Shown: positions 52,568-60,773, counted from the first letter of the stretch. The stretch: DNA of 64,000 bases from an uncultured Bacteroidia bacterium (GCA_902801465.1 CADCIH010000001.1:62001-126000); one strand, 5' to 3'. The notes: generated from the letters alone by a model not told the origin. Program-made: numbers and translations.

Positions 52568-53795
52568 CCTTGATTTCTGATAGACTGCTTACTTCGAAGG
52601 TGCATTGGCCTTGGGCGGGTTGACCTGTGGCGTTGAAGAAGACCTGATCGATGCCTGCGGCACGTGCTCCGTCGATGTCAACAGCCATCTCATCGCCGAT
52701 CATCAGGCTTTCTTCAGGGGTGGCTCCTGCTTTCTTTAAGGCATATCGGAAGATTTCTGGGTTGGGCTTCTTCGCGCCGACTTCCTCTGAAACGGTGAGG
52801 GTCTCGAAATAGGGTTCCATGCCTGAGCCGCTCAGTTTGGTGTGTTGCACTTCCTCGAAACCGTTGGTGATCAGGTGTAGATGGTATTTCGGCTTTAGGT
52901 ATTCCAACAGCTCCATGGTGCCGGGGACTAGTCTTACAATACGTGGTGACCAATATACGTAATCTTCGCTCAAATGGTCGGCAAGCGCTATGTCGTGGAT
53001 GCCGTAGTGTTCCAAAGGCTTCAGGAAACGGGTGCGGTTCAATTCGTCTTTGGTGATTTGGTCAGCGCGATACAGTTCCCAGAGTTTTTCGTTCAAGGGG
53101 TGATAAACCATGTGGAACTCGTGAGCACTGGGGATACCGAGTTCTTTGAGGTGGTATTGCTCATATATCCGTTCAAAGGCAACTTCGGCTGCGGCGTCGA
53201 AATCCCAAAGGGTGCGGTCAAGGTCGAAAAACAGGTGACGATAGCACTTCTTACTTCTTACTTCTCCTTTCTTACTTCTCATTCTCATTTGTCGTTGCCA
53301 CTCAAACAAGGCGACTGCAGCGGCGTGACTGACATTGAGCGAGCGGGTAGGGCCGGGAACGGGGATATAAACCACCATGTCGCATTGTTTTAAGAGCTCT
53401 TCCCTGATGCCATGGCGTTCGCTGCCCACGATGAAAGCAGCATTTTCGGGGAGCTGGGTGTCGTAGATGCAGGTTGCGTTGTCGGCGGTTTCGATGGCGA
53501 CGATGCTCTTGCCTTCGGGGACGATTTTATGTAGGTCAGTCTCTTCGCTGAAATACCAACGTATGTTGTCGCGGCTTGAGGCGGCTGACCGGCGCACCTT
53601 CCCCAAACGATGTTCGTCCTCGTTGCCCATAAAACATACTTCGGTGGCCCCGATGTTGTCGGCCAAACGGATGATGGCTCCCAGGTTGTCGGGTGTCATC
53701 AGGTGGTCGGCGATGAGCATGGGACGGGGAACGTGACGGTAAAGGTCCTCAGTGGGTATTTGTTCGAAAAGGTCGTTTGATTTAAGGTACGACAT
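52557..53795 (-). CDS. TrmH-type rRNA/tRNA methyltransferase fused to a HAD phosphatase
   Basis: 412 residues. The N-terminal part (about 1-169) is a SPOUT/TrmH methyltransferase: LMTPDNLGAIIRLADNIGA, IVGSERHGIREELLKQCD, IPVPGPTRSLNVSHAAAVALF. The C-terminal part (about 185-412) is a HAD hydrolase of the YjjG/pyrophosphatase-like type: FFDLDRTLWDFD (motif I), LITNGFEE (motif II), EEVGAKKPNPEIF (Lys of motif III), MIGDEMAVDIDGARAAG (motif IV). They are joined by repeat-encoded residues (about MRSKKGEVRSKKC). An internal ATG lets HAD start on its own (MRMRSKK). The join has no stop, so the fusion reading holds at DNA level. Confidence 0.85.
   Translation of the reverse strand: MSYLKSNDLFEQIPTEDLYRHVPRPMLIADHLMTPDNLGAIIRLADNIGATEVCFMGNEDEHRLGKVRRSAASSRDNIRWYFSEETDLHKIVPEGKSIVAIETADNATCIYDTQLPENAAFIVGSERHGIREELLKQCDMVVYIPVPGPTRSLNVSHAAAVALFEWQRQMRMRSKKGEVRSKKCYRHLFFDLDRTLWDFDAAAEVAFERIYEQYHLKELGIPSAHEFHMVYHPLNEKLWELYRADQITKDELNRTRFLKPLEHYGIHDIALADHLSEDYVYWSPRIVRLVPGTMELLEYLKPKYHLHLITNGFEEVQHTKLSGSGMEPYFETLTVSEEVGAKKPNPEIFRYALKKAGATPEESLMIGDEMAVDIDGARAAGIDQVFFNATGQPAQGQCTFEVSSLSEIKGIL
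53246..53287. repeat. Heptamer array A11 at the TrmH-HAD junction
   Basis: ACTTCTT, ACTTCTT, ACTTCTC, CTTTCTT, ACTTCTC, ATTCTCA: six units, 42 bases, hence a multiple of three and without stops in the minus-strand frame used. Confidence 0.9.
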
Positions 53796-54774
53796 GGGGT
53801 TGCGGGTTAGGGGTTAGAGGAGTGGTGTCGGTTAGGGTATGTAGAAAAGCCTTGAGTTGCGCTTTCTCTTCGATGGTGAGACGGACACCGCCTTCCATGA
53901 CATGGTGCATCAGTGGGCTGATCTGTTCGGAGTACTGGACACCTTCGGAGTAGAAGTCGATGACCTCATCTAGGGTGCTGAAACGACCGTCGTGCATGTA
54001 AGGGGCGGTGAGTGTAATGTTGCGTAGTGTGGGAGCTTTGAATTCGCCTTTCGAAGCGGCATCTAAACCGTTGTTGTACAGCAAGTTGGTCGTAAACAGG
54101 GCGTTGGTGCCTCCGCCGTGGCAGTGGAAACAGTCAGCTCCTTCCTCGGTGATGAAAAGGAGATAGCCGTTCAGTTCATCCTGGTTGAGTTGTTCCTCGC
54201 CCTTAAGATATCGGTCGAACTTGCTGTTGGCGAACACCAGGCTTCTTATGTATTGTGCGATGGCCTTCTCCACTAGGACAAAGCTAATCTCGTCGGTACC
54301 GAAGGCCTTCTTGAAGAGCTCGGGATAGATATCGGACTGTCGGAGCCGCTTGGCTACTTCGGCGGTATCGGCATTGATTTCCAACGGGTCGGTATAGGCG
54401 GCATACACCATGTCTTCAAGGGTCTCGACTTGGCCTTTCCAGCCCAAGCCGGTGGTGTTCCATACCAGATTAATCAAGGGGAGCATGGTGTGTTCTGTTC
54501 CAAGATGCTCCAGGGTGGCATCGGGCCCGCCTTCAAAACTGTATTCCTTATGATGGCACATGGCGCAACTGTTTTCTTCGTGGAACAGTTTCTCGCCGAG
54601 GGCGACGCCTTCGACGGTCATGGGGTTGTCGGCGGGGATGTTGTTATGGGTGGGGAAAAACAGAGGGGATGGCAATTCATAGGGGGTGGGATGCCAAGGC
54701 TCCTCCTCGGTGGGCTTACAGGAGAGGAGCAACAGCAACGACAGCGTTCCGAGAATGGCCAGACTTCTTATCAA
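53782..54774 (-). CDS. Di-heme cytochrome c peroxidase / MauG family (MbnH-like) lipoprotein
   Basis: 330 residues if started at TTG 54774, whose last bases overlap the TGA of the upstream gene (TTGA). That start gives a good lipoprotein signal (MIRSLAILGTLSLLLLLSC). A longer frame upstream has no signal and is rejected. Two c-type heme sites are seen: CAMCH and CFHCH, with the MauG/CCP pattern HDGRFSTLDEVIDFYSEG. With the MbnP-like partner upstream it forms an MbnH/MbnP-type pair. The C-terminal tail (PLTPNPQPHVVP) is encoded by heptamer array A12 and overlaps the trmH start by 14 bases. Confidence 0.83.
   Translation of the reverse strand: MIRSLAILGTLSLLLLLSCKPTEEEPWHPTPYELPSPLFFPTHNNIPADNPMTVEGVALGEKLFHEENSCAMCHHKEYSFEGGPDATLEHLGTEHTMLPLINLVWNTTGLGWKGQVETLEDMVYAAYTDPLEINADTAEVAKRLRQSDIYPELFKKAFGTDEISFVLVEKAIAQYIRSLVFANSKFDRYLKGEEQLNQDELNGYLLFITEEGADCFHCHGGGTNALFTTNLLYNNGLDAASKGEFKAPTLRNITLTAPYMHDGRFSTLDEVIDFYSEGVQYSEQISPLMHHVMEGGVRLTIEEKAQLKAFLHTLTDTTPLTPNPQPHVVP
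53796..53837. repeat. Heptamer array A12
   Basis: GGGGTTG, CGGGTTA, GGGGTTA, GAGGAGT, GGTGTCG, GTTAGGG. It codes for the C-terminal tail of the MauG-like protein and lies directly before the TrmH-HAD start on the minus strand. Confidence 0.75.
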
Positions 54775-55640
54775 TTGTTTTTGGGCTTTTTGATGTTTGA
54801 GAAGGTGTTCTTGATGTTTTTCCAAGTCATGAAATGAGGCTTGGGAGCGGCTTTGTGGAGCAGTTCCATGGTGGTTTCGAGTGCTGATTTCATATCTTCC
54901 GGGTTTTTGGTGCTGAATACGTTGTGTCCGTTGCGTTTGAGGGTTTGTTGGGCTTGTTGGTTCTGCATGATGGCCGAGCCGAAGGTGTTGAAATCGTAAA
55001 CGACAGGGTCGCGGAACCATTGGTTGATGTTCATGACGAGGCCGAGGGGGTAGTCGTGGCCGTCGTAGATATTGAGTTCGATGGGCAGTTCAACAGTGAA
55101 GCTGTTGTCGTAGAACTCGGTATGTCCTTCGTTCTGTCCTCTGCCTAAGTGAATGGCGAGCGGTGCGAGAAGGCTGTCGGGGTTTTGGTATTTGCCGTTG
55201 AGTTTCATGTAATGATAGCCGCCTCCCAGTTCATCGGGCCAGAACATGTTGCTCTCAGGCGGATTGCTGAAACGGCCGGATTGGTTGTCGGCGTCGTTGA
55301 AACCGAAAGTGAAGCGAAGGATGGTGTAGGAGGCTGCCGGTACTTTGGAAACCCGCAAGGTTTGGGTCTCGGGGAGGTTAGTGTCGACATACCAGGTCTC
55401 CGCCAACATGACGCGGTTGCCAGAGCAATCCTCCAGCTCCACATTCGAGATGAACCACTGCACTTCGTTGACGAGGTAGGGGTTGCCTGCCTCGTTGGTG
55501 TAGCGCAGATTGTCAATGACCAATGGCGTACCATCCACCTCGTGCGAAGCGATGATGGTGACGCTGCCGGCAGGGTCGGAACAGGCAGTGGTGGCAAAAA
55601 CCAACGCCATAATGATGGTAAGGAAAGGTTTTATTCTCAT
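54771..55640 (-). CDS. MbnP-like lipoprotein
   Basis: 289 residues; lipobox ATTACSD. The MbnP family pattern is present: VNEVQWFISNVELED, FGFNDADNQSGRFSNPPE, then MFWPDELGGGYHYMKLNG. In methanotroph MbnP a tryptophan in the equivalent region is oxidised to kynurenine by MbnH and helps bind copper; here the Trp of MFWPDE is the candidate. It overlaps the di-heme peroxidase start by four bases (TTGA), so the two are translationally coupled. Copper or metal handling is an inference from the family. Confidence 0.8.
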   Translation of the reverse strand: MRIKPFLTIIMALVFATTACSDPAGSVTIIASHEVDGTPLVIDNLRYTNEAGNPYLVNEVQWFISNVELEDCSGNRVMLAETWYVDTNLPETQTLRVSKVPAASYTILRFTFGFNDADNQSGRFSNPPESNMFWPDELGGGYHYMKLNGKYQNPDSLLAPLAIHLGRGQNEGHTEFYDNSFTVELPIELNIYDGHDYPLGLVMNINQWFRDPVVYDFNTFGSAIMQNQQAQQTLKRNGHNVFSTKNPEDMKSALETTMELLHKAAPKPHFMTWKNIKNTFSNIKKPKNN

Positions 55641-55690
55641 GGTTTTTAGAAATTCCGCTGCAATGATACAAAAATCCTACCAATTTTGCG

Positions 55691-55698
55691 TATTTTTG
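55691..55698 (+). promoter_or_regulatory. -7 promoter box for the DUF2027-Smr gene
   Basis: TATTTTTG, 22 bases upstream of ATG 55721. Confidence 0.65.
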
Positions 55699-55720
55699 CA
55701 CATTATAAAATATAACGACT

Positions 55721-56803
55721 ATGGCAGGATTTAAAATAGGCGACCGTGTGAGTTTCCTCAGTAGCACCGGAGGAGGCGTGGTGACGAAAATCATTGATTC
55801 GAGGATGGTAATGGTGGAGATTGAGGACGGATTTGAGATACCGTGCCTTATAAGCGACTTGGTAATCGATTACCGTTCCCAACCCGCAAGGCAACAGCAA
55901 ATCACTGAGGTGGTACAGCAAGAGGTCAAAGAGAAGGAACTCCTTCAGCAACAGCAACAGGAGGACGCTCGCCATGGCGGTCTTCGGCGTTTTGCCAAGG
56001 ATGCGGAGAGAGAGGGCGTTTATTTGGCTTTCGTGCCTCACGAGCAACAATGGCTGCTGACGGGTGCCATGGATGTGGTTTTGGTGAACCATACCCCGTT
56101 CGAGATGTTGTATACCTTTACCATCAAGGAGGAAAGCCAATTTGTGAATGTAGACTACGGTCAGTTGGAGAAACACGAGAAGGTGGTTGTGGAGACCATT
56201 TCACGGGAGGACTTGGAGTATTGGTGCAATGGTGTCATTCAGTGCATCTTCACAAGTGAGACTTCCGATATGGTCCTAATGCCATTGAACGCCCCGTTCT
56301 CGTTGCGTACCAACCGTTTTTTCAAGGAAGGCAGCTACCTGATGTCGGGCCTCTTGGGAGAGAAAGCAGTGATGGTATGCCTTTCGGAGTTGGCGGCCTT
56401 GAAGACCGGTGAGGCTGATCTGATGAAGATTGCCAAGGAAGGTGTTGGCTCACAGGCACCCAAGAAGGAACTTGTTCAGAAGGAGGTTCCTATCGACAAG
56501 CATCGCGTAGGGCCAGGAGAGGCCACGGTCGACCTGCATATTGGCGAGTTGGTGGAGAATATCGCTGGGTTGTCGAGTCACGACATGTTCAAAATCCAGA
56601 TGGATTACTTCCGAAAGATGTTGGAGAGCGCCATTGCCGCAGAATACACCAAGGTGACCTTTATCCACGGGGTGGGCAATGGCGTTTTGAAGAATGCCAT
56701 CATCGAGGAGTTGAAAAAGTATAAGAACACGGAGAATAGGATGGCTTCTGTCGCCAAATTCGGCGTGGGGGCTATCGATGTGGTTATCAAGGATAAAGAA
56801 TGA
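55721..56803 (+). CDS. DUF2027 protein with C-terminal Smr domain
   Basis: 360 residues. An N-terminal SH3-like strand domain (FKIGDRVSFLSSTGGGVVTKI), a Gln/Glu-rich linker (about 68-90), a central beta domain, and a C-terminal Smr domain (TVDLHIGELVENI, FIHGVGNGVLKNAIIEEL). Smr domains cleave or bind nucleic acids; the DLH and HGxG motifs are present. Widely present in Bacteroidota; the cell role is unknown. It overlaps the small lipoprotein gene by four bases. Confidence 0.9.
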   Translation: MAGFKIGDRVSFLSSTGGGVVTKIIDSRMVMVEIEDGFEIPCLISDLVIDYRSQPARQQQITEVVQQEVKEKELLQQQQQEDARHGGLRRFAKDAEREGVYLAFVPHEQQWLLTGAMDVVLVNHTPFEMLYTFTIKEESQFVNVDYGQLEKHEKVVVETISREDLEYWCNGVIQCIFTSETSDMVLMPLNAPFSLRTNRFFKEGSYLMSGLLGEKAVMVCLSELAALKTGEADLMKIAKEGVGSQAPKKELVQKEVPIDKHRVGPGEATVDLHIGELVENIAGLSSHDMFKIQMDYFRKMLESAIAAEYTKVTFIHGVGNGVLKNAIIEELKKYKNTENRMASVAKFGVGAIDVVIKDKE

Positions 56804-57180
56804 AAAACTACGTTACCATAGGAGTCGTAATTGCTTTGCTGCTGTCGTCCTGTCATCGCAAAACCGAAACACTCATCGGCCGTTGGACGGTAGAGCGTGT
56901 CAATGTGGAGTTCGATGAAAGCAAGGCCACCCCTGAGATGGTGCGTCAGTTTGGAGAGATGGAGAAGGGCAACGTCATCGAGATCAGTCGTGATTCGCTT
57001 CTGACTTTCATTTCAGACGGAGATACCATGAGGGGACGGTGCTCACTGAAGGGGGAGTCGCTCTATTGTGATGGCATCGTTTTTGGGACGATCCGAGACG
57101 GGGTATTAATGACAGAGACCTCCACTCCGCTGGGGAAGGTAGAGGTCTTTTATGTGAACCCGCAGGGAATCGAACCCTGA
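56800..57180 (+). CDS. Small lipoprotein whose end overlaps tRNA-Arg
   Basis: 126 residues; lipobox LLLSSCHR. A lipocalin/META-like pattern (LIGRWTVERVNVEF, GNVIEISRDSLLTFISDGDTMRG) suggests a small beta-barrel of unknown role. The start overlaps the Smr gene (ATGA). The last residues NPQGIEP and the stop lie inside the tRNA-Arg gene on the opposite strand (26 bases overlap), so its 3' end has probably been extended into the tRNA or is constrained by it. Confidence 0.75.
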   Translation: MKNYVTIGVVIALLLSSCHRKTETLIGRWTVERVNVEFDESKATPEMVRQFGEMEKGNVIEISRDSLLTFISDGDTMRGRCSLKGESLYCDGIVFGTIRDGVLMTETSTPLGKVEVFYVNPQGIEP

Positions 57181-57226
57181 TCGAAGGAACCGGAATCCTT
57201 TATTCTATCCATTAAACTACGGGTCC
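57155..57226 (-). tRNA. tRNA-Arg (anticodon CCG)
   Basis: On the minus strand a 7-bp acceptor stem (GGACCCG / CGGGTTC with one G-U) encloses D arm, anticodon stem AAGGA / TCCTT around loop TTCCGGT (anticodon CCG), and T arm CAGGG / CCCTG with TTCGATT. Discriminator A, no encoded CCA. A -7 box (TATTTTTG) lies 19 bases upstream at 57252-57245. Confidence 0.93.
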
Positions 57227-57244
57227 AGTAGCCTTTTGGCGGTG

Positions 57245-57252
57245 CAAAAATA
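57245..57252 (-). promoter_or_regulatory. -7 promoter box for tRNA-Arg
   Basis: Minus-strand TATTTTTG, 18 bases upstream of the mature tRNA 5' end. Confidence 0.65.
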
Positions 57253-57285
57253 CGAAAAAATAGTTAGGGTGTTCGTTGGATTTGT

Positions 57286-57293
57286 TATTTTTG
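57286..57293 (+). promoter_or_regulatory. -7 promoter box for the lipoprotein at 57319
   Basis: TATTTTTG, 25 bases before ATG 57319. Divergent from the tRNA promoter. Confidence 0.6.
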
Positions 57294-57318
57294 CTGAAGC
57301 AAACCAAATCGAACAGTT

Positions 57319-57966
57319 ATGAAAAAGTTATTACCAATCCTTTTGCTGGCGTTGGTGGTATGCCAATGCAGCCCTGTCACACGTGAAAAACGACCTGCAA
57401 CACCTCGTGAGCAGTATCCTGAGAAATTCACCACCGACTACATTAATCAAAGTGCGATGAAACTGGTCGACTATATACCTGACCATGAGTTCAATCCTTC
57501 CATCAAGCCTTATTTTAACGAAGAGTATTACAAACTGCTTGAAGAGTCGTGGGCTATTCCTGTCGACGACATCATGGGTATTGGTGAAAACGAGTGGTTG
57601 TATTATTTCATGACCGGAAACGATGGTGACGAATCACTCGACCATTCCAAGAACATTCTTGAGAGTGTGGCTATGGACGACTACAATGCTTGGGTGCAGA
57701 TGGATTACCTGGGCAATGTCCATGATATCGTGATGCATTTCGAGAACGGCGACTGGGTGATATCCAATTTTGACGGCACCAAAGATCAGATGATTCGATA
57801 CATCAGAAGCCAGCGTGAGCATCTGCGTAGCATTGATTGGCAGCAATACTACGAAGCGACGATAGAGGACAACAAAGCTTATGTCCCCGAGGAAGATATA
57901 GTCTCATGGCTCGATGAATACAAGGCGGAGGTGGATGCCTATTTCGCCAAGTATCCCGAACAGTAA
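57319..57966 (+). CDS. Lipoprotein of unknown function
   Basis: 215 residues; the signal ends VVCQCSP (lipobox). The mature protein is acidic (MTGNDGDESLDHSKNILE, VHDIVMHFENGDWVISNFDG) and resembles an NTF2/SnoaL-like or DUF3828 fold in its strand order, though I cannot confirm this. It stands alone, convergent with the aldo/keto reductase gene whose stop adjoins it. Confidence 0.7.
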   Translation: MKKLLPILLLALVVCQCSPVTREKRPATPREQYPEKFTTDYINQSAMKLVDYIPDHEFNPSIKPYFNEEYYKLLEESWAIPVDDIMGIGENEWLYYFMTGNDGDESLDHSKNILESVAMDDYNAWVQMDYLGNVHDIVMHFENGDWVISNFDGTKDQMIRYIRSQREHLRSIDWQQYYEATIEDNKAYVPEEDIVSWLDEYKAEVDAYFAKYPEQ

Positions 57967-59370
57967 TCAACCCTGTTGTTTCAGGTGTTCCACGAACTCG
58001 TCGATGCGTCGCATCTCGTTTGCGATGGCGATTTTTTGTGGGCAGTGCTCTTCGCATTGGTGGCAGCCGATGCAGTGACTGGCTTGTCGCTCGTAAGGTA
58101 CCTTGCTATCGTAGCCTAAAAGGAATGCACGGCGGTTGCGGCGGTATTCCTCGGCTTCGGGGTTGCCTGCCGGCATGTTGCCTTCGGTGATGCAGTCGTT
58201 GTAATGAGCGAAGATGGCAGGGATATTCAGGCCGTAGGGGCAGGGCATGCAGTAGTTGCAGGCGGTGCAGGGCACGGTCTTGAGCTCCACAAACTCTTCG
58301 GCGACTTTCATCAGGAACTCGTTTTCGTCGGGTGTGATGGGTCTCAAGGGCGAGTAGGTGGCCACGTTTTCCATGAGGTGTTCCATATAGGTCATGCCGC
58401 TTAATACGACTAACACGCCTTCGGGGGTGCCGGCGAAGCGGAAGGCCCAGCGTGCCACGGGGGTCTCAGGCTCACGTTCTTTCATCTGTTTCACGATGAA
58501 GTCGGGCTGTTTGGCGAGACGACCACCGAGCAGAGGCTCCATGATGACCACGGGGATGCCGCGACGGTGAAGCTCCTCGTAGAGGTAGTTGGCGTTGACG
58601 TTGTCAGGGTCGATGCGGTTGGCATAATTCCAGTCGGCATAGTTCATCTGAATCTGGACGAAGTCCCAATGGTATTTGCCTTCGTCATGCCAGCGCAGCA
58701 TGGTGTCGAATACCTCCTGTTCGCCATGGAAGGAGAAGCCCAGGTTGCGGATGCGGCCAGCTTCTTTTTGCTCCACGAGCCAGTCGAGGATGCCGTTCTC
58801 AATGAATCGGGCGTTGAACATGTCCATGCCGGTCATGTCTTTCCCACTGCCACCGATACTGTGAAGCAGCAGGTAATCGACATAATCGGTTCGCAGTTCG
58901 CTGAGCGAGTGTTCGAACATGGCCTTGGAAGCCTCGGTGCTCCAAGTAGAGGGACTGAAATTCGATAGTTTTGTTGCGATATAATAACTATTGCGTGGAT
59001 GTCTCGACAGGGCGATACCTGTGACGCCTTCGGAGCGACCTCGTGTATATACTGGGGCGGTATCGAAGTAGTTGACACCATGCTCGAGGGCGTAGTCGAT
59101 TTCTTCGTTGACCATTTCTTGATCCACCTGTGCATCAGGATTTTGGCGCAGGTCGGCTCCGCCTTCGATGGGAAGACGCATCATGCCATAACCCAGTAAC
59201 GACACTTTGTCGCCGCTGTTGGGGTTGACACGATAGGTCATCTCCCCTTGTCCGTCGATGACTTCGGCGGGGATGATTTCGTTGTTATTATTCGATTTGC
59301 AGGCGGAGAGCACCACCGAGGTTGCCACGGCAGCGCCGCCCATTTTCTTTATGAATTCTCTTCTTTTCAT
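57967..59370 (-). CDS. Aldo/keto reductase with C-terminal 4Fe-4S domain, Tat-exported
   Basis: 467 residues from ATG 59370. An open frame extends to 59712 but shares no conserved sequence and runs through the neighbour. The N-terminus MKRREFIKKMGGAAVATSVVLSAC is a twin-arginine signal with a lipobox-like Cys. The AKR barrel (about 50-330) starts VSLLGYGMMRLPIEGG and has GVNYFDTAPVY and YVDYLLLHSIGG. The ferredoxin part has CTACNYCMPCPYGLNIPA and CIGCHQCEEHCPQKI. Probably a periplasmic ferredoxin-linked oxidoreductase, receiving electrons from the polyferredoxin encoded upstream. Array A13 separates them. Confidence 0.87.
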   Translation of the reverse strand: MKRREFIKKMGGAAVATSVVLSACKSNNNNEIIPAEVIDGQGEMTYRVNPNSGDKVSLLGYGMMRLPIEGGADLRQNPDAQVDQEMVNEEIDYALEHGVNYFDTAPVYTRGRSEGVTGIALSRHPRNSYYIATKLSNFSPSTWSTEASKAMFEHSLSELRTDYVDYLLLHSIGGSGKDMTGMDMFNARFIENGILDWLVEQKEAGRIRNLGFSFHGEQEVFDTMLRWHDEGKYHWDFVQIQMNYADWNYANRIDPDNVNANYLYEELHRRGIPVVIMEPLLGGRLAKQPDFIVKQMKEREPETPVARWAFRFAGTPEGVLVVLSGMTYMEHLMENVATYSPLRPITPDENEFLMKVAEEFVELKTVPCTACNYCMPCPYGLNIPAIFAHYNDCITEGNMPAGNPEAEEYRRNRRAFLLGYDSKVPYERQASHCIGCHQCEEHCPQKIAIANEMRRIDEFVEHLKQQG

Positions 59371-59391
59371 CTTACTTCTTACTTCTAATCC
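59371..59391. repeat. Heptamer array A13
   Basis: CTTACTT, CTTACTT, CTAATCC. It fills the space between the polyferredoxin stop (59387-59385, inside the array) and the AKR start. Confidence 0.75.
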
Positions 59392-60773
59392 ATTCGATGC
59401 ATTACGTTTCCTTCTACATAGATTGCGCTGAACGGCCTTGAGGGGCAGAGGTTCTCGCAGGCGCCGCAGCCGATGCAGCGGCTTTCGTTGATGGCGGGAA
59501 TCATCACGGTCTGGCCGTTGTGTTGGTATTCGACCATTTGGATGGCGCCGGTGGGGCAGTGGCGTTGGCAGTTGCCGCAGCTGACTCCGTCGGTGAGTAC
59601 CACGCAGTTGTCCTTCACCCACACGGCGTGACCGGCATGGATGGCGGTCTTCTCTTCCTTGGTGATGGGTTTGATGGCGCCGGTGGGGCAGACCTCGCCG
59701 CAGCGGGTGCATTCGGGGCGGCAGTAGCCTATCTCGAACGACATGGTAGGCTGCATGAAATGCATGAGGTCGGTCGAGGGGCGCAAGACGTTGTTAGGGC
59801 AAGCCGACACGCAGAGCTGGCATCCGGTGCAGTGTTTTTGCATGTGGCGTGCGGAGACGGAGCCTGGGGGCGTGATGAGCGTCTGGCGTTTGGGAGCTTC
59901 TTTCTCAGTGATGACAGCCAGTCCGCCGTCTACCTTCATCTGAGCCTGAGCCACGGCCGCGGTGCCAGCGGCGATGGCGGAGCCGACCAGGAACGAACGG
60001 CGACCCAGGTCGGGTTCTGATGAAGCCGTTTCAGTTTTTGAAACAGGGCGTTTGGCGGTGTAATGCAGTGCATCGAACTTGCATTGTGCGGTACAGTCGC
60101 CGCATACCACACATCTCGAATAGTCAACGGTACCTGCCTTGGCATCGATGGCGCGGGCCTTGCAGTTCTTCTCGCAGAGACCGCAGTGCTTGCACTTGTC
60201 CTGGTCGAACCTGACACGGAACAGCGAGAACCTGGAGAAGAAGCTGAGGATGGTGCCTACGGGGCAGATGGAGTTGCAATAGGCGCGACCATAAAGGAAG
60301 GCCAGCACGCCGAGGATGAGCATCATAACCCAAGCGATGATTGAGAGAGTGACGTTGCGCATGTAGAAACTGGTGACGATACGTCCGAAGTTGCCGTAGG
60401 GTTCCAATAAGGTGATCACAGGGGTGAAGCCAAAGATGAGGCAGATGACAAAAATGGCGCAGACGGTGTAACGTAGCCATTTGTGTTCTTTCACGTAGCT
60501 GAAACGGTTTTTCTTGATCTTGCCGCCAAGCCAGCTGTAGATGTCCTGCATGACGCCCAAAGGGCAGACGATGCTGCAATAGATCCTGCCGAAAAGCAAT
60601 GCTACGACAATGATGGCCACTGCGATGAGCGACAAGGAAAGCACAGCGGGCAGGAACTGGATCTTAGCCGCCCAACCGATCCATTGGCTGATGCCGTAGC
60701 CGGCTCCAATGAAGAGGGTGGTGACCAGCAGGATCATGATGACGGCGAGGGTGATTCGGAGCTTTTTTAGCAT
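59385..60773 (-). CDS. Membrane polyferredoxin, NapH-NapG type fusion
   Basis: 462 residues. The N-terminal half is NapH-like: four membrane segments with two cysteine motifs (YCSIVCPLGVMQD, YCNSICPVGTIL) and 4Fe-4S motifs CKHCGLCEKNCKA and CVVCGDCTAQC. In the middle (about residue 250) a Tat-like segment GRRSFLVGSAIAAG precedes a NapG-like ferredoxin with CTGCQLCVSACP, CTRCGEVCPTGA, CGNCQRHCPTGA and CIGCGACENLCP. It likely relays quinol electrons across the membrane to periplasmic clusters, and thence perhaps to the AKR protein. Start ATG at 60773; the stop is in array A13. Confidence 0.88.
   Translation of the reverse strand: MLKKLRITLAVIMILLVTTLFIGAGYGISQWIGWAAKIQFLPAVLSLSLIAVAIIVVALLFGRIYCSIVCPLGVMQDIYSWLGGKIKKNRFSYVKEHKWLRYTVCAIFVICLIFGFTPVITLLEPYGNFGRIVTSFYMRNVTLSIIAWVMMLILGVLAFLYGRAYCNSICPVGTILSFFSRFSLFRVRFDQDKCKHCGLCEKNCKARAIDAKAGTVDYSRCVVCGDCTAQCKFDALHYTAKRPVSKTETASSEPDLGRRSFLVGSAIAAGTAAVAQAQMKVDGGLAVITEKEAPKRQTLITPPGSVSARHMQKHCTGCQLCVSACPNNVLRPSTDLMHFMQPTMSFEIGYCRPECTRCGEVCPTGAIKPITKEEKTAIHAGHAVWVKDNCVVLTDGVSCGNCQRHCPTGAIQMVEYQHNGQTVMIPAINESRCIGCGACENLCPSRPFSAIYVEGNVMHRMD

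Noticed and set aside
54775-55020. Longer N-terminus of the MauG-like protein
   Set aside because: The extra residues overlap the MbnP-like gene out of frame, are Gln/His/Pro-rich without a signal, and would bury the lipoprotein signal found at TTG 54774.
59371-59712. N-terminal extension of the aldo/keto reductase frame
   Set aside because: The extension lies in the polyferredoxin gene, and a Tat signal with lipobox begins precisely at ATG 59370.
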